Shown: in pieces, positions 11,507 through 21,045 of the stretch | Position numbering within the stretch: the stretch's first letter is position 1 | Layout of the letters: each line of letters starts with the position of its first letter | DNA from: Chamaecyparis obtusa | Taxonomy: Eukaryota; Streptophyta; Pinopsida; Cupressales; Cupressaceae | NCBI GenBank assembly: GCA_027943335.1 | Contig: BSBK01007741.1 | Location: forward strand, 506,001 to 570,000 | DNA: 64,000 nt | Direction: 5' to 3' | Translations under genes and position numbers: made by a program | The notes under the pieces: model-generated | The model's database searches: none | What the model was told of the DNA's origin: nothing | What the model saw: the letters and a program-made list of their open reading frames with translations, nothing else

Positions 11507-12334
11507 TCATGTGTAGAACCTTTTGAGATGAATGTTATTGATCGGTTCTTGTAACTCTTCTCCATCACAATTAGCTAACTTATAGGTGCCTGTCCCAAAA
11601 GATGAAGTGATCACAAAAGGTCCTAACCAATTTTCTTCCCATTTTCCTTTCTTTTCTCTTTGGAATTTTCTTGACTTGATATGCTTGTTATAGGTCCTTG
11701 ACATTCGATTTTGATATACTTTCAAGTGATCAAATGCTTGTTGCTATTTCTCATCTAGTAGTTCTAGTTCATGCAACCTAGCAACTCTATAATCTTCCTC
11801 ACTTATCAAACCATGTAGAGATACTCTTAAGGATGGAAGTTCTACCTCCAAAGGTAAAACTGCTTCTGTTCCAAAGACTAAGGAAAATGGTGTAGCTCAT
11901 GTTGGTGTTTCGATACATGTCCTATAATACCACAAGGTCAGGTTTATTTTTATATGCCAATCTCTACCTAAATTGTCCATGATTATCTTCAATATCTTTA
12001 AGATATTTTTATTTGTGGCTTGGACTTGTCCATTACCTTGGGGATAATATATTGATGAGGAGTGGTAGATCATTTGAAACTTTGTTCATAACTCCTTTAG
12101 GTCATTGTTTTTGAAGTGCTTTGCATTATCCATTATGATGGCATGAGGTACACCATATCTACATATTATGTGATTTAGGATAAACAAAGATATGTGCTTT
12201 CCTATTGCAGTTGATAAGGGTACATCTTCCACCCTTTTGGTAAAGTACTCTATTTTCATGATAATGAATTTATGACCATTTGAAGATGGTGGATAAATCA
12301 TTCCTATTAAATATAGACCCCATTAATAAAATGG
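11507..12334 (-). pseudogene. Integrase core and C-terminal part of Tat-2 (3' piece of split gene)
   Basis: The open piece 12301-12086 reads IYPPSSNGHKFI, YFTKRVEDVPLSTAIGK, ICRYGVPHAIIMDNAKHFKN. It keeps the second catalytic Asp (MDN), unlike Tat-1. The piece 11725-11507 is the C-terminal domain, with KWEENWLGPFVITSSFGTGTYKL and INNIHLKRFYT just before the stop. The stretch between them (about 12085-11726) is coding-like but interrupted by stops. The upstream part of the core and the zinc-binding domain resume at 17385 beyond an inserted LTR element. The reading frame of the core continues if the inserted element and one copy of its 5-bp target duplication are discounted. Confidence 0.87.
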
Positions 12335-14373
12335 TGATGCATTCAAGGATGGTGGATCGAATGAAGGATAGTCCAAACCTTGCATCCAACAAAATTACAC
12401 AGTGGAATAATCAACACAACAGATAACACAACAATTGTTTCAAGTAATTTTCATTAACATGCCTAGTTGTAAGGCCTTCTAGGTTAGGGCCAATTACAAA
12501 TAGAAACAATTCTGCAAGATCCACAAGTAGATCCAATACAATCTCAGCTAGTTCAGCTCTGAAGACAATCATAAGCTGATGGAAAGCCTAAGGAAGATCT
12601 TAACTTGAGCTCGCAAGCCTCCAAGAATCCCCTTATCTCCAAGTATGCAAACCACTAGCTCTACTACAAAAAATTATCAGAAAATAATTTGATCTACAAG
12701 ATCATGCAAGATCTTTTCCACAACTTTGCCAACTTCAGCTTTCAGAACCTCAAATCTGATTCACTAAGTCTTCCAAGTCATGAACCTCTATGATGTCCCA
12801 ATGATTCTTGTTGGAAATTTGGCTGAGTTAGATATCTAGATGTTGTCATTATGGAAACATATGGTCTACATGAAGACCACATATGATAAAGAGAAAGTAT
12901 GACAAAGTGCAAAGAAAAATTGTCTAAGTATGTGCAGTATTTTCCCAGTGTACCCAGGAGACAGTTTTGATTGGAGATGTTGATTGGAGTAAGTTTAGTG
13001 CTTGCACACTTGAAAATTGATACTATAATGATTATTGAAGACTCACCTAAGAGGGAAAGTCTATATGACAGGTACAGAAGAAGTTATGGTAGTTTTACCA
13101 AAGACAGTGTTAAGCCGACAAGACAGAATATGAAGACAGAATTGGTAAAGAGTTAAGGGATTATTTTGTTTATCAAAATAATGTCTTAATAATATAAAGG
13201 GATGACATCCTATATGTGACCCCTTGGGTAAATATGTATTTTGTGTAAAGCTTTATGTTATGTAAAGTTGACTATAAAAGTTATTATTCCTAATAGCTTG
13301 TATAAATGTAAGGCATATGAAATACGAAGTGTAGTGTGATATATTGTAATATGATAGATGATATAGAAAAAGATATTGATGCAAAGTTTTGAAAGATAAG
13401 AAAGTAGTATAAGGTTATGTACCTTACCCTTTTGCAATCAGTAATCATTGTACATTACTTGTTTGGACAGTGGGATCATCTTGTAATCATTTGTAATCAA
13501 TACTACCAATTCTTAGTAGGGTTGAGGCTTCTAACAAGGCCTATAGTCCATTGATCAGGATTGAGGCACTATATGCATGTAACAGGCTCCTAACAGGGTC
13601 AAAATCCTTAACATGATACTTATGATTAGTGGATCTTTGTGGGTACCATCCCCACCAGGGTTTTCCCTTGGCCAGGGTTTCTTTGAGAACAAATAATGTG
13701 TTATGAGCTCATTTTCTTTATTGCTAGGCATGTTATTTAGTTTACTATGTTATGCATGTATTAAGATAATCTGTTATATCCATAATTGGGTGAAAGAAAA
13801 ATTTTGTAGAATATTGATTCACCCCCCTCTCAGTATTCCCTATTTCTAACAATTCACTCCCTCTCTTGATCATCTATCCTCTAAGCTCCCCCTAAACATC
13901 TACCCAAACATCCTATAAATACTAGTCATCAGCCACAAGTCAGCTGGATGAAACCATTAACTCCCCCCAACAAATAATTAAATGCCATACAAGTCAGCTT
14001 ACAATTGTATACAAACATTTAATTCAACAAGTTGGCCTATGAAAATAGCTACCAATAATAAATGCATTGAGTCAGCTCAACAAATCACATAGAACTCCAG
14101 TCGGTAAGCTAGAACTACCAAGAAATAGTGAATTAACCAAGAACGCCAAGCATTACCAAGCACTAGTGTCGATTGAGCACCATAGGCATAACCAAGTAAC
14201 ACTTCACTGAGCACCAGAGAGTACTGAGTTCCTTTAGTGACTGAGCTTCCTTCAATGACCGAGGCCATCGGTTAAGGCTGGAACTAAGTAACACTGACCA
14301 AAATACAAACACCCCATGCAGTTCACCGAGGACAAAGAATGCCCCTTCCTTAACCTTGGATGCCCCTACATCA
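12335..14373 (-). repeat. 3' LTR of the gag-protease element, interrupted by a solo LTR
   Basis: It begins TGATGCATTCAAGGATGGTGG and ends CCCCTACATCA, aligning along its length with 16393-17384. Without the inserted 1043-bp solo LTR and its 5-bp duplication it is 991 bp, against 992 bp for the partner LTR. On the minus strand the purine tract GGAAATTGGGGTGTC lies just before its start (14374-14388), a plausible primer for plus-strand synthesis. Confidence 0.88.
12809..13851 (+). mobile_element. Solo LTR of Sirevirus-like Ty1/copia family, nested in an LTR
   Basis: It starts TGTTGGAAATTTGGCTGAG and ends TATTTCTAACA, with flanking ATTCT (12804-12808) and ATTCA (13852-13856) as a 5-bp target duplication with one mismatch. 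Its end (ATTGATTCACCCCCCTCTCAGTATTCCC) matches the ends of the LTRs at 24448, 29785, 30872 and 41359, so it belongs to the same superfamily group. No internal sequence is present, which points to LTR-LTR recombination. A cluster of CTAACAGG-type motifs lies at about 13515-13600. Confidence 0.88.
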
Positions 14374-15110
14374 GACACCCCAATTTCCAAAAGATGTTCA
14401 TATGTGAGAAGGACATCTTCAAGGATTCAGCACATAAATCCTGAACTAGTTCTTCACATACAAATCCTCCACCTTCTCTACTTACAAATTCTTCCACTTT
14501 AGTTTCCTCTATCTCTTCAAGTCTTTTCTTGACAATATATAGGTTGGTTCTCCAAACTGATCATTTAATTTCTCTAGATCCACAATCTAAACTTAGCTAC
14601 CAATAATCAGGCTTCTCCTATCGAGCGTTGTATCTAGCAAAGGCATCAATGAAAACTTCATGTCATCCTTCTCAATAGTAAACACATTTTTGACATAGTC
14701 ATAAATAGCTCTACAATCATATTGCTAAGGTCTACTGAGCAATATATCATAACTATTCATCTTCACAATGTCACATAACACAAGATCCTTATACTAGCCA
14801 ATCAGAACATAAATGAAGCATTGTTCTCTTACTTCCAAAGCATGAACATCTTGTAACCAACCAATCCTATAAGGGCAAGGTTGCTTCATTCTATTCAACC
14901 CAAGTTTCTAAACCATGTCATCAGCAACAAGGTTATCATTACTGCCACTATCAAAAATAACATCATAGAGTTTACCTTCAGACTTGCATCGGGTTCTAAA
15001 CAAGTTACTCCTCTGACAAGGTTCCTCCTTTGTACCAAGCAATGTTCACCGAAGTAGCAAGTTCTCTGATTCAGATTCATTCTGAATGTTCTCATTCATC
15101 ACAATAGTTC
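14374..15110 (-). pseudogene. Protease-like tail and 3' non-coding part of the gag-protease element
   Basis: Downstream of the zinc knuckle the minus-strand frame reads CKSEGKLYDVIFDSGSNDNL-VADDMV (about 14980-14905), in which DSGS is the aspartic-protease active-site motif. It continues to PYRIGWLQDVHALEVREQCFIY and YDILLSRP, the usual second protease block (ILLGRPW in relatives). Stops interrupt at several places. After that only about 350 bases separate it from the LTR, so no RT or integrase could fit. Confidence 0.7.
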
Positions 15111-15522
15111 ATCGATCAACCTTCTTCTGTGTACACTCAAAAGAATGGTGTCCTTCCTCTCCACATTTATAGCAAGTACCCTTAAAGATAACACTACTTG
15201 TGTTCTTCTTTGGTTCCATAGATTTCTGTTCATCTTCTACATCGGTCAACTTATCCTTCACCAAGTGATCAATATTTTCATTTCCTTGGGAGTTGCTATG
15301 TTGTTTCCTCTTCAACTTATCTTCTACCTTTAAAGCATACTAATAAGCATCTTCAACAAAATCAAACTTCAACATACCAAGCTCATCCTGAATATTGAAT
15401 CTCAAACCATTCACATACCGAGCTACCTTTTCCTTACCAAGCTCTCAGTGCCCAGACTAAATAGTAAGTTTGTAGAACTCCTCGGTATAATCTTCAATAG
15501 AAAAATCCTTCTATTTCAGATT
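15109..15522 (-). pseudogene. Gag C-terminal part with CCHC zinc knuckle (gag-protease element)
   Basis: The minus-strand frame 15315-15109 ends in GTCYKCGEEGHHSFEC, a complete CX2CX4HX4C nucleic-acid-binding knuckle, preceded by a Lys/Asp/Glu-rich linker. The segment between 15522 and 15316 continues the gag of the upstream open frame (YVNGLRFNIQDELG-like, then KVEDKLKRKQHS) with stops. This is the nucleocapsid-like portion that would bind element RNA. Confidence 0.8.
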
Positions 15523-16278
15523 CTACAACTTCTTAAACAAGTCAAGCTCATAGTCAAAAGATATGAACTTAGCTTTCAACTTAGTCACCATCAACCTCCA
15601 CCGATTGATCTTTGATTCACCTTCATCTTCTATATCTCTTTGTAGTTCTTTCCACCAAAGAGTAGCATGTCCTTTCAAATTTTTCTGTGCTAATCTTACT
15701 CGAAGAGGATCTTCAATTTCTTCTAGCTCAAAGAAATCTTCAAGTTCACCAATCCAATAAATCAAATTGTTGGGCTTCAAAGTACCAGAGAAAGTAGAAA
15801 CTTCCATTTGGTAACTACTACCAGACCGAGCTCTAGATCTATGCAACCGAGTAGTTCTATCTTCACCAGATCTATTCCTCCAGTCATCACCACTAGATCC
15901 AATAGTTTCAAATTCTTCAGTAGCTTCTTCATAGCCATCTTCAGTACCAACATTCTGAGGTACACCAACAACAACTCTCATGATCTTAACAACCATGTCA
16001 TTCTTCATCAATTCTATCTCAGACCTAAAATCTGATCTGACTTTATCAGAAATCTTTGATTCTACAGCATCACAAAGATCTGCAATAGCTCTAGGGTCCA
16101 ATCTTCTCATAGGCATCCTTAAAGATATGCAAAATAACCGTCTACAACAAACCCTCACCGACCACCTTGTGGAAATCTCCAAGTTGCGTACAAGTCCAAT
16201 CTCAATGTTCCACCTTGAACAAACAACTAGGGCAAGATCCACAAGTTCAGTGTTGTAGATCTGCAATCTAGATTGCAC
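15523..16278 (-). CDS. Gag capsid-type protein of the gag-protease element (partial, 251 codons open)
   Basis: The frame is open over 251 codons. The second half carries the PF03732-type retrotransposon gag pattern: VSTFSGTLKPNNLIYWIGELEDFFELEEIEDPLRVRLA followed by GHATLWWKEL, typical of Ty3/gypsy gag (F-G-x-KP...W..ELE.FF...RV..A...L.G.A..WW). The preceding segment is acidic and Arg-rich and includes residues RRLDPRAIADLCDAVE. The start is uncertain: the first ATG lies close to the LTR/PBS side and the first 60 residues look leader-derived, so the true start may be the Met near residue 55. A TAG follows the open frame. It would form the particle of a non-autonomous element served by enzymes from elsewhere. 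Confidence 0.75.
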   Translation of the reverse strand: MQSRLQIYNTELVDLALVVCSRWNIEIGLVRNLEISTRWSVRVCCRRLFCISLRMPMRRLDPRAIADLCDAVESKISDKVRSDFRSEIELMKNDMVVKIMRVVVGVPQNVGTEDGYEEATEEFETIGSSGDDWRNRSGEDRTTRLHRSRARSGSSYQMEVSTFSGTLKPNNLIYWIGELEDFFELEEIEDPLRVRLAQKNLKGHATLWWKELQRDIEDEGESKINRWRLMVTKLKAKFISFDYELDLFKKL

Positions 16279-16376
16279 ACAATCTCTACTCCAACAAGAT
16301 CAACTTCATAAGATTAACCTTGCTAGGTTAACCTTCGCTTCACAAGATCAACTATTAGCTCCCACAGGAACAAATC

Positions 16377-16392
16377 CAACTCTGATACCACC
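16377..16392 (-). promoter_or_regulatory. Primer-binding site of the gag-protease element
   Basis: On the minus strand, directly after the 5' LTR end, the sequence is GG-TGGTATCAGAGTTGG. This matches the 3' end complement of initiator tRNA-Met (TGGTATCAGAGC..) with one change. It fixes the transcriptional orientation of this element as minus. Confidence 0.85.
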
Positions 16393-17384
16393 TGATGTAG
16401 TCAAGGATGGTGGATCCAATGAAGGATAGTCCAAACCTTGCAGCCAATAGAATTACACAATGGAATACTCAACAAAAAAGATAACTCAATAATTATTTAA
16501 AGTAATTTTCATTAACATGACCAACTGTAAGGCCTTTCGGGTTAGGGCCAATTACAAATAGAAACAATTTTGGAAGATCCACAAATAGATCTAATACAAT
16601 CTTAGCTAGTTCAGCTTTGAAGATAATCAGAAGTTGATGGAAACCCTAAGGTAGATCTTAACTTGAGCTTGCAAGCCTCTAAGCAATGTCCTTGTCTCCA
16701 AGTATGCAAACCACTAGCTCTGCTACAAACAACTATCAGATAACAATCTGATTTGCAAGATCATGCAAGATATTTTCCAGAACTTTGCTAACTTTAGCTT
16801 TCAGAACCTTAGATCTGATCCACTAAGTCTTCCAAGTCATGAACCTCTATAATCTCCCAATGATTCTCTCCCTCTCTTGATCATCTGTCCTCTGATCTCC
16901 CCCTAAACATATACCCAAACATCCTATAAATACTAGTCATCAGCCACAAGTCAGTTGCATGAAACCATTAACTCCCCCCAATAAATAATCAAATGCCATA
17001 CAAGTCAGCTTACAATTGTATACAAACATTTAATTCAACATTTCAGCCTATGACAATAGCTACTAACAATAAATTGACTGAGTCAGCTCAACAAATCACA
17101 TAGAACTCCAGTTGGTAATCCCAAACTACTGAGAAACAGTGAATTAACTGAGCATGCTAGGCATCGCTGAGCACAAGTGTCAATTGAGCACCACATGCAT
17201 AACTGAGTAAAACTTCACTTAGCACCAGAGACTATCGAGTTCCTTTAGTGACCGAGCTTCCTTCAATGACCAAGGTCATCGGTCAAGGCTGCAACCGAGT
17301 AACACCAGCCAAAATACAAACACCCCATGCAGTTCACCAAGGATAAAGAATGCCTCTACCTTAACCTTGGATTCCCCTACATCA
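16393..17384 (-). repeat. 5' LTR of the gag-protease element
   Basis: 992 bp, TGATGTAGTCAAGG...CCCCTACATCA. Its 17080-17300 segment contains about ten ACYGAGYA-type motifs (ACTGAGTC, ACTGAGCA, ACCGAGTAA and others), also present in the partner LTR at 14080-14330, where several appear as ACCAAG. It lies next to the PBS at 16377-16392. Confidence 0.88.
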
Positions 17385-17770
17385 AATGACCAAGGTTTCA
17401 TCATAGGATGAAACTCTTGTGTGGGTACATGTATCAAGTTTCCTTGATATTGACACTTTCTACAAGTTTTAGAAAAGTGACAAGTGTCTTTCTCCATCAT
17501 GGATCAAAAATATCCTATCCTAAGAAGTTTCTTACCTAGGGTTAAACCATTCGAATGTGACCCACAAATCCCCTCATGAATTTCTTGTAAGACTATATCT
17601 GATTCCTCTTTCTCTAGGCATCTAAGAAGCATTATGTCTAGACTCTTACGATACAATGTGTTAGATATTAAGGTATAATGAGCAGCTTGTCGGATAAAGC
17701 TTTTCTTTTGGTTCCTGGTTTGGTCTATGGGTAGGATTTGGTCTTTTAAGTGTAAATGTCTCCATACCAA
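17385..17770 (-). pseudogene. Integrase zinc-binding domain and start of core of Tat-2 (5' piece)
   Basis: The open frame 17770-17504 runs from a linker (RNQKKSFIRQAAHYTLISNTLYRK) into EIHEGICGSHSNGLTLGKKLL, the first half of the H2C2 finger. The frame 17500-17390 holds KTCRKCQYQGNLIHVPT, the second half, and ends PMMKPWSF exactly where the inserted LTR element begins. A stop at 17501-17503 separates the two. The rest of the core lies at 12334 and below. Confidence 0.88.
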
Positions 17771-18585
17771 GGTGATTCATGTGTGATTAGCAAACAAAAA
17801 GTATGAGTATGGGTAGGGTCAAATATAGGTTTCTCAACTTCTTCTACCAGGAATTCATATCTGGCACTTTGATCTAGTATTTGGAAAAGTGATGCCAAAA
17901 TAGCCATTGCATCTCCTGCTTTATTCTTCTCTCTTGGTACTTGCTCAAATGTGATAAGAGTGAAGTATTTCTTGAGATTCTCAACCATATTTTTATAAGG
18001 TATCATCTTGTCATCTTTCATCTGATATTCATCATTAATTTGATTGATAACTAATTGTGAATCTCCATAGACTTGTAGTTCTGTCACTTTCCACTCTAAT
18101 GCCAATTTTATTCCAATGACCAATGCTTCATACTTAGCTATGTTATTTTTGCATGGGAATATAAATTTATATGATTTTGGAATTGTAGATCCTTGAGGAG
18201 TAATCAAAAGTATGCTTGCTCCTGATCCATGTTGTGTGTAGGAACCATCAAAATATAGTTGCCATGTTTTTGCCTCCACATTCACAATTTTAGAATCTAG
18301 AAATTCCACTTGTATTGGATGGTCATCTTGTAATGGTGATTCTACTAATTGATCAGCTATAAATTGGCCCTTTATAGATTTTTGATCCACATATTCTATG
18401 TTGAATTTACTTAGCATCATGACCCATTTGGCTAGCCTTTCATTTAATTCTATTTTGCTAAGAAGATATTTCAAGGGATCAATCTTTGGAATGAGTTTAA
18501 TTTTGTGGGATAACATATAGTGGCACAATTTTTGGGAAGCAAAAAATATGGCCAAACATGCTCTTTCGATGAAGGTGTAGTTCAA
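17746..18585 (-). CDS. RNase H tail plus archaeal-type RNase H of Tat-2 (partial, 279 codons open)
   Basis: Residues 1-75 are the end of the RT-linked RNase H (FIERACLAIFFASQKL, HYMLSHKIKLI, RLAKWVMMLSKFNIEYVDQK). Residues about 105-235 form the second RNase H: TWQLYFDGSYTQHGSGASIL (first Asp), AKYEALVIGIKLALEW (Glu), QVYGDSQLVINQI (Asp) and EKNKAGDAMAILASLF (final Asp of the ADALA block as GDAMA). All four acidic positions appear kept. It is the longest intact domain stretch of this polyprotein and aligns with 54-1118 of Tat-1. Part of a larger polyprotein, so the ATG is not a true start. Confidence 0.85.
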   Translation of the reverse strand: MNYTFIERACLAIFFASQKLCHYMLSHKIKLIPKIDPLKYLLSKIELNERLAKWVMMLSKFNIEYVDQKSIKGQFIADQLVESPLQDDHPIQVEFLDSKIVNVEAKTWQLYFDGSYTQHGSGASILLITPQGSTIPKSYKFIFPCKNNIAKYEALVIGIKLALEWKVTELQVYGDSQLVINQINDEYQMKDDKMIPYKNMVENLKKYFTLITFEQVPREKNKAGDAMAILASLFQILDQSARYEFLVEEVEKPIFDPTHTHTFCLLITHESPWYGDIYT

Positions 18586-18864
18586 CTCATATTTTATGAA
18601 AGTCCTCCTTATGTAGTATATGGTCTTTTATTTTCTTGATTCATCTTCTTGTGCCAAGAGTACCCCTTATGAATGTTTGGTCGCTGAAATATATAAAATC
18701 AAAGGCTTACCTCTTATAGGTGGCATCAAAGTTGGAGGGTTCATTATATATTTCTTCAACAAGTTGATGGCTTCTTCACATTTTTCATCCCATTTGAAAA
18801 CTATGTCCTTATAAAGGAGTTGAGTAAAATTATGGCACTTTTCTACCAATTGAGATATGAACCT
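18586..18864 (-). pseudogene. RT connection/RNase H segment of Tat-2
   Basis: The minus-strand frame 18849-18667 reads VEKCHNFTQLLYKD, FKWDEKCEEAINLLKKYI and LMPPIRGKPLILYISATKHS. This is the thumb/RNase H linker (W...C..AF..LK..L..PP.L..P..G.PL.LY). It is separated from the RT core by a stop at about 18862 and a few bases of shifted frame. It is homologous to positions 1-130 of Tat-1. Confidence 0.8.
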
Positions 18865-19779
18865 TCATATGGATTGAATCCTACCTTGAATAGATCTAAT
18901 CTGACTTATGTTTGTAGGTGCTTCCATTTCCATGATGGCTTTGACTTTATCTGGGTCTACCTCTAATCCTTTTGCTGAAATAATGTACCCTAGTAATTTT
19001 TCTAATTGAACACCAAATGCACACTTCTTCAGATTTAGCCTTGCCTTAAATTGTTCCAATCTTTCAAAAAATTTCTCTAATATGGGTAGATGTTCCTCTC
19101 TTGAATGAGATTTAGCAAGTATATCATCTCCACAGTCCTCCATGAAATTATGCATCATGTCATGGAATATTGTTGTCATGGCTCTTTGATAGGTTGCTCT
19201 AGCATTCTTTAGACCAAAGGGCATAACATTCCAACAGAATGTCCCCCATGCACATGTAAATGCTATTTTGTCTTTATCTTCAGGTGCTATCTTTATTTTA
19301 TTGTAGCGACTAAATCCATCAATAAGAGAGAACATTAAATGTCCTACTGTTAGATCCACTATGGCGTCTATGCTTGGTAATGGAAATTCATCTTTAGGGC
19401 ATGTAAGATTGAGATCCCTAAAATCCATGCAAATTATGATGGACTTGTCTTCCTTTGAAATTGGCACTATGTTTGAAATCGATTGGGAATAATCAATTGC
19501 TCTTATAAACCCAACTTTTAGAAATATTTCTAACTCCACTTTTATAAACAAAACTATGTGTGGATGCATCTTTCTTAATTTCTACTTTATTGGTCTTGCT
19601 CCTTTTATGCTCAAGTGATGCATGATCAAATTTGGATATAATCCTAGCATATCTTCATAAGACCATGCAAAATTGATATGCTTTTCCTTGAAAATTTTGA
19701 TGAATTCTTTTCTTTCCTCACTAGATAAAGATGTTGCTAAGTGTATGATCCTTGGTTCTGATTCTGATCCAATGTTCAC
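18865..19779 (-). pseudogene. Reverse transcriptase core of Tat-2
   Basis: Frame 19779-19582 is the pre-RT segment (LSSEERKEFIKIFKEKHINFAWSYEDMLGL, then IMHHLSIKGARPIK). After one stop at 19579, frame 19569-18865 gives the RT fingers and palm: KSIIICMDFRDLN, FPLPSIDAIVD, FSLIDGFSRYNKI, NVMPFGLKNARATYQRAM, then the active site MEDCGDDIL (Asp pair at residues 148-149, about 19123-19128) and LNLKKCAFGV, LLGYIIS..G. The usual YVDD is CGDD: both Asp are kept but the Tyr-Val pair is lost. RT copies the element RNA into DNA. This copy is inactive because of stops upstream and downstream. Confidence 0.9.
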
Positions 19780-19782
19780 CTT

Positions 19783-21045
19783 TTATGTTGGTTCGATCAA
19801 GATAGGATATCTTTCCTCATAGTGCTTGGGTAAAGTATCCAAACTCCCTTCCTTAGGCACCTCAATTGGGTTTTCACCTTTGGAATCATTCTTTATTTCT
19901 TTCTCTTTTTGATCTAATGCTGCTACAATATTGTTTTCAACATTATATTCTTTCCATTTTTTAAAAGTTTTTTTTTCATTTTTTATTGAATTGAGAGTTT
20001 GGATACTTTCCTTTTCCACTTCTTCCTGATATTCCATGGTAGAAGAAGGTTCAACCACATTTAGGTATTGGGACACCAAGTTGTCATTCAAAAATGTTGA
20101 GAGTATGGTAGGTTCAGTGGAATCCCATTCAATTAATTCTAGATGGATTAGGGTCAAAGGATCAATGTTTTGGTTTAGGCCAATAGGGTTTAAGGACAAG
20201 ACTTCATTTGAAGGTTTGAACATTGTATTGCTTAAGTCTATAACATGTGCCTCTTCAAGATGTTGTAGAGAACTAGGGTCAGAATCCTCCTCACTAGAAT
20301 CCTCTAAGGTTTCTATTGGATAAAAATTTCATGGGTTAAACCTAATGTTAGATTCTTCCATAACAGGTCTCCATGATGGTACGTAGGGTTTTCCTACCCA
20401 TTGGTTTATTTAAATTTCTTGAATTTGTACATTATCTAGGACCACTTGGCTTGAGCTTGAGGCTGGATTCTAACTTGATTCTATAATTGATTCTTTCCCT
20501 TTGCTAGGAGTGTAAGTATGAATGACATCAATACCTTTATCTTGACATGATTCATTTGACAAAGTATCCCATTCCAAATCATTTGAGTCTTCATCACTAT
20601 GTGAATCTAATTGTAATATTTGATCATAGACTTTAGGATAGTTCTTTTGAGTATACCCTTGTTCTAGGTAGCCTAATCATGGCTTTTATTTTCTATCTCT
20701 CCATGTCATCTCAAGGGGTTCAAGGAGTCCTTTGTTTCTTGGTCCTAAAGGTCCTTGTCCTTTGTATCCCATTTTCTGCATAATTTGAAATCCTTTCCCA
20801 TATTGATGTGTGGGAATGCTTATATTTTGTATGCGCTTCTCATGGGTACTTGATTCTTCATCCTTGTATAACTAGTTTAGGATTTCACTGTCTTCTTCCT
20901 CCATGAATGATGATGTATTATCCCTCACAAATTGATCATTGTATTTATGAGGCAGATTAGATGGATTTCCATATTATTTTCGAGATAATGGTAGGTCCAT
21001 CATGGATACGGAGTATTGACCTACTCCCTTCTATTTGATTTGACA
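19783..21045 (-). pseudogene. Tat-2 linker between protease and RT, with G-patch-like motif
   Basis: Frame 20223-19783 (146 codons) is an acidic, low-complexity linker with no recognised fold. Upstream, the frame across 20820-20700 reads HQYGKGFQIMQKMGYKGQG, followed by PLGPRNKGLLEPLEMTW, a G-patch-like pattern (G..hh..MG(Y/W).G.GLG....G...P(I/L)). The rest (20690-20240) is Ser/Asp/Glu-rich with stops. G-patch motifs are known near the protease in some retroelements and bind nucleic acid or regulate RT. Assignment by motif only. Confidence 0.6.

Larger units (their letters stand above)
12335..17384 (-). mobile_element. Pol-less gag-protease LTR element inserted in Tat-2 integrase
   Basis: LTRs lie at 12335-14373 (3', itself interrupted) and 16393-17384 (5'). 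The LTR termini are TGATGTAG...CTACATCA, an 8-base inverted terminal match. The target duplication is AATGG (12330-12334) versus AATGA (17385-17389), one mismatch. The internal region is only about 2.0 kb and encodes gag, one zinc knuckle and a protease-like segment on the minus strand; no RT, RNase H or integrase is found. This is the organisation described for TR-GAG-type non-autonomous elements, and a simple pol deletion is the alternative. Gag resembles the Ty3/gypsy PF03732 type. Confidence 0.85.

Noticed and set aside
14077..14390. Overlapping minus-strand open frames of 63-75 codons.
   Set aside because: They lie wholly within LTR sequence of the gag-protease element (and its duplicate near 17276-17500) and include the motif array; not genes.
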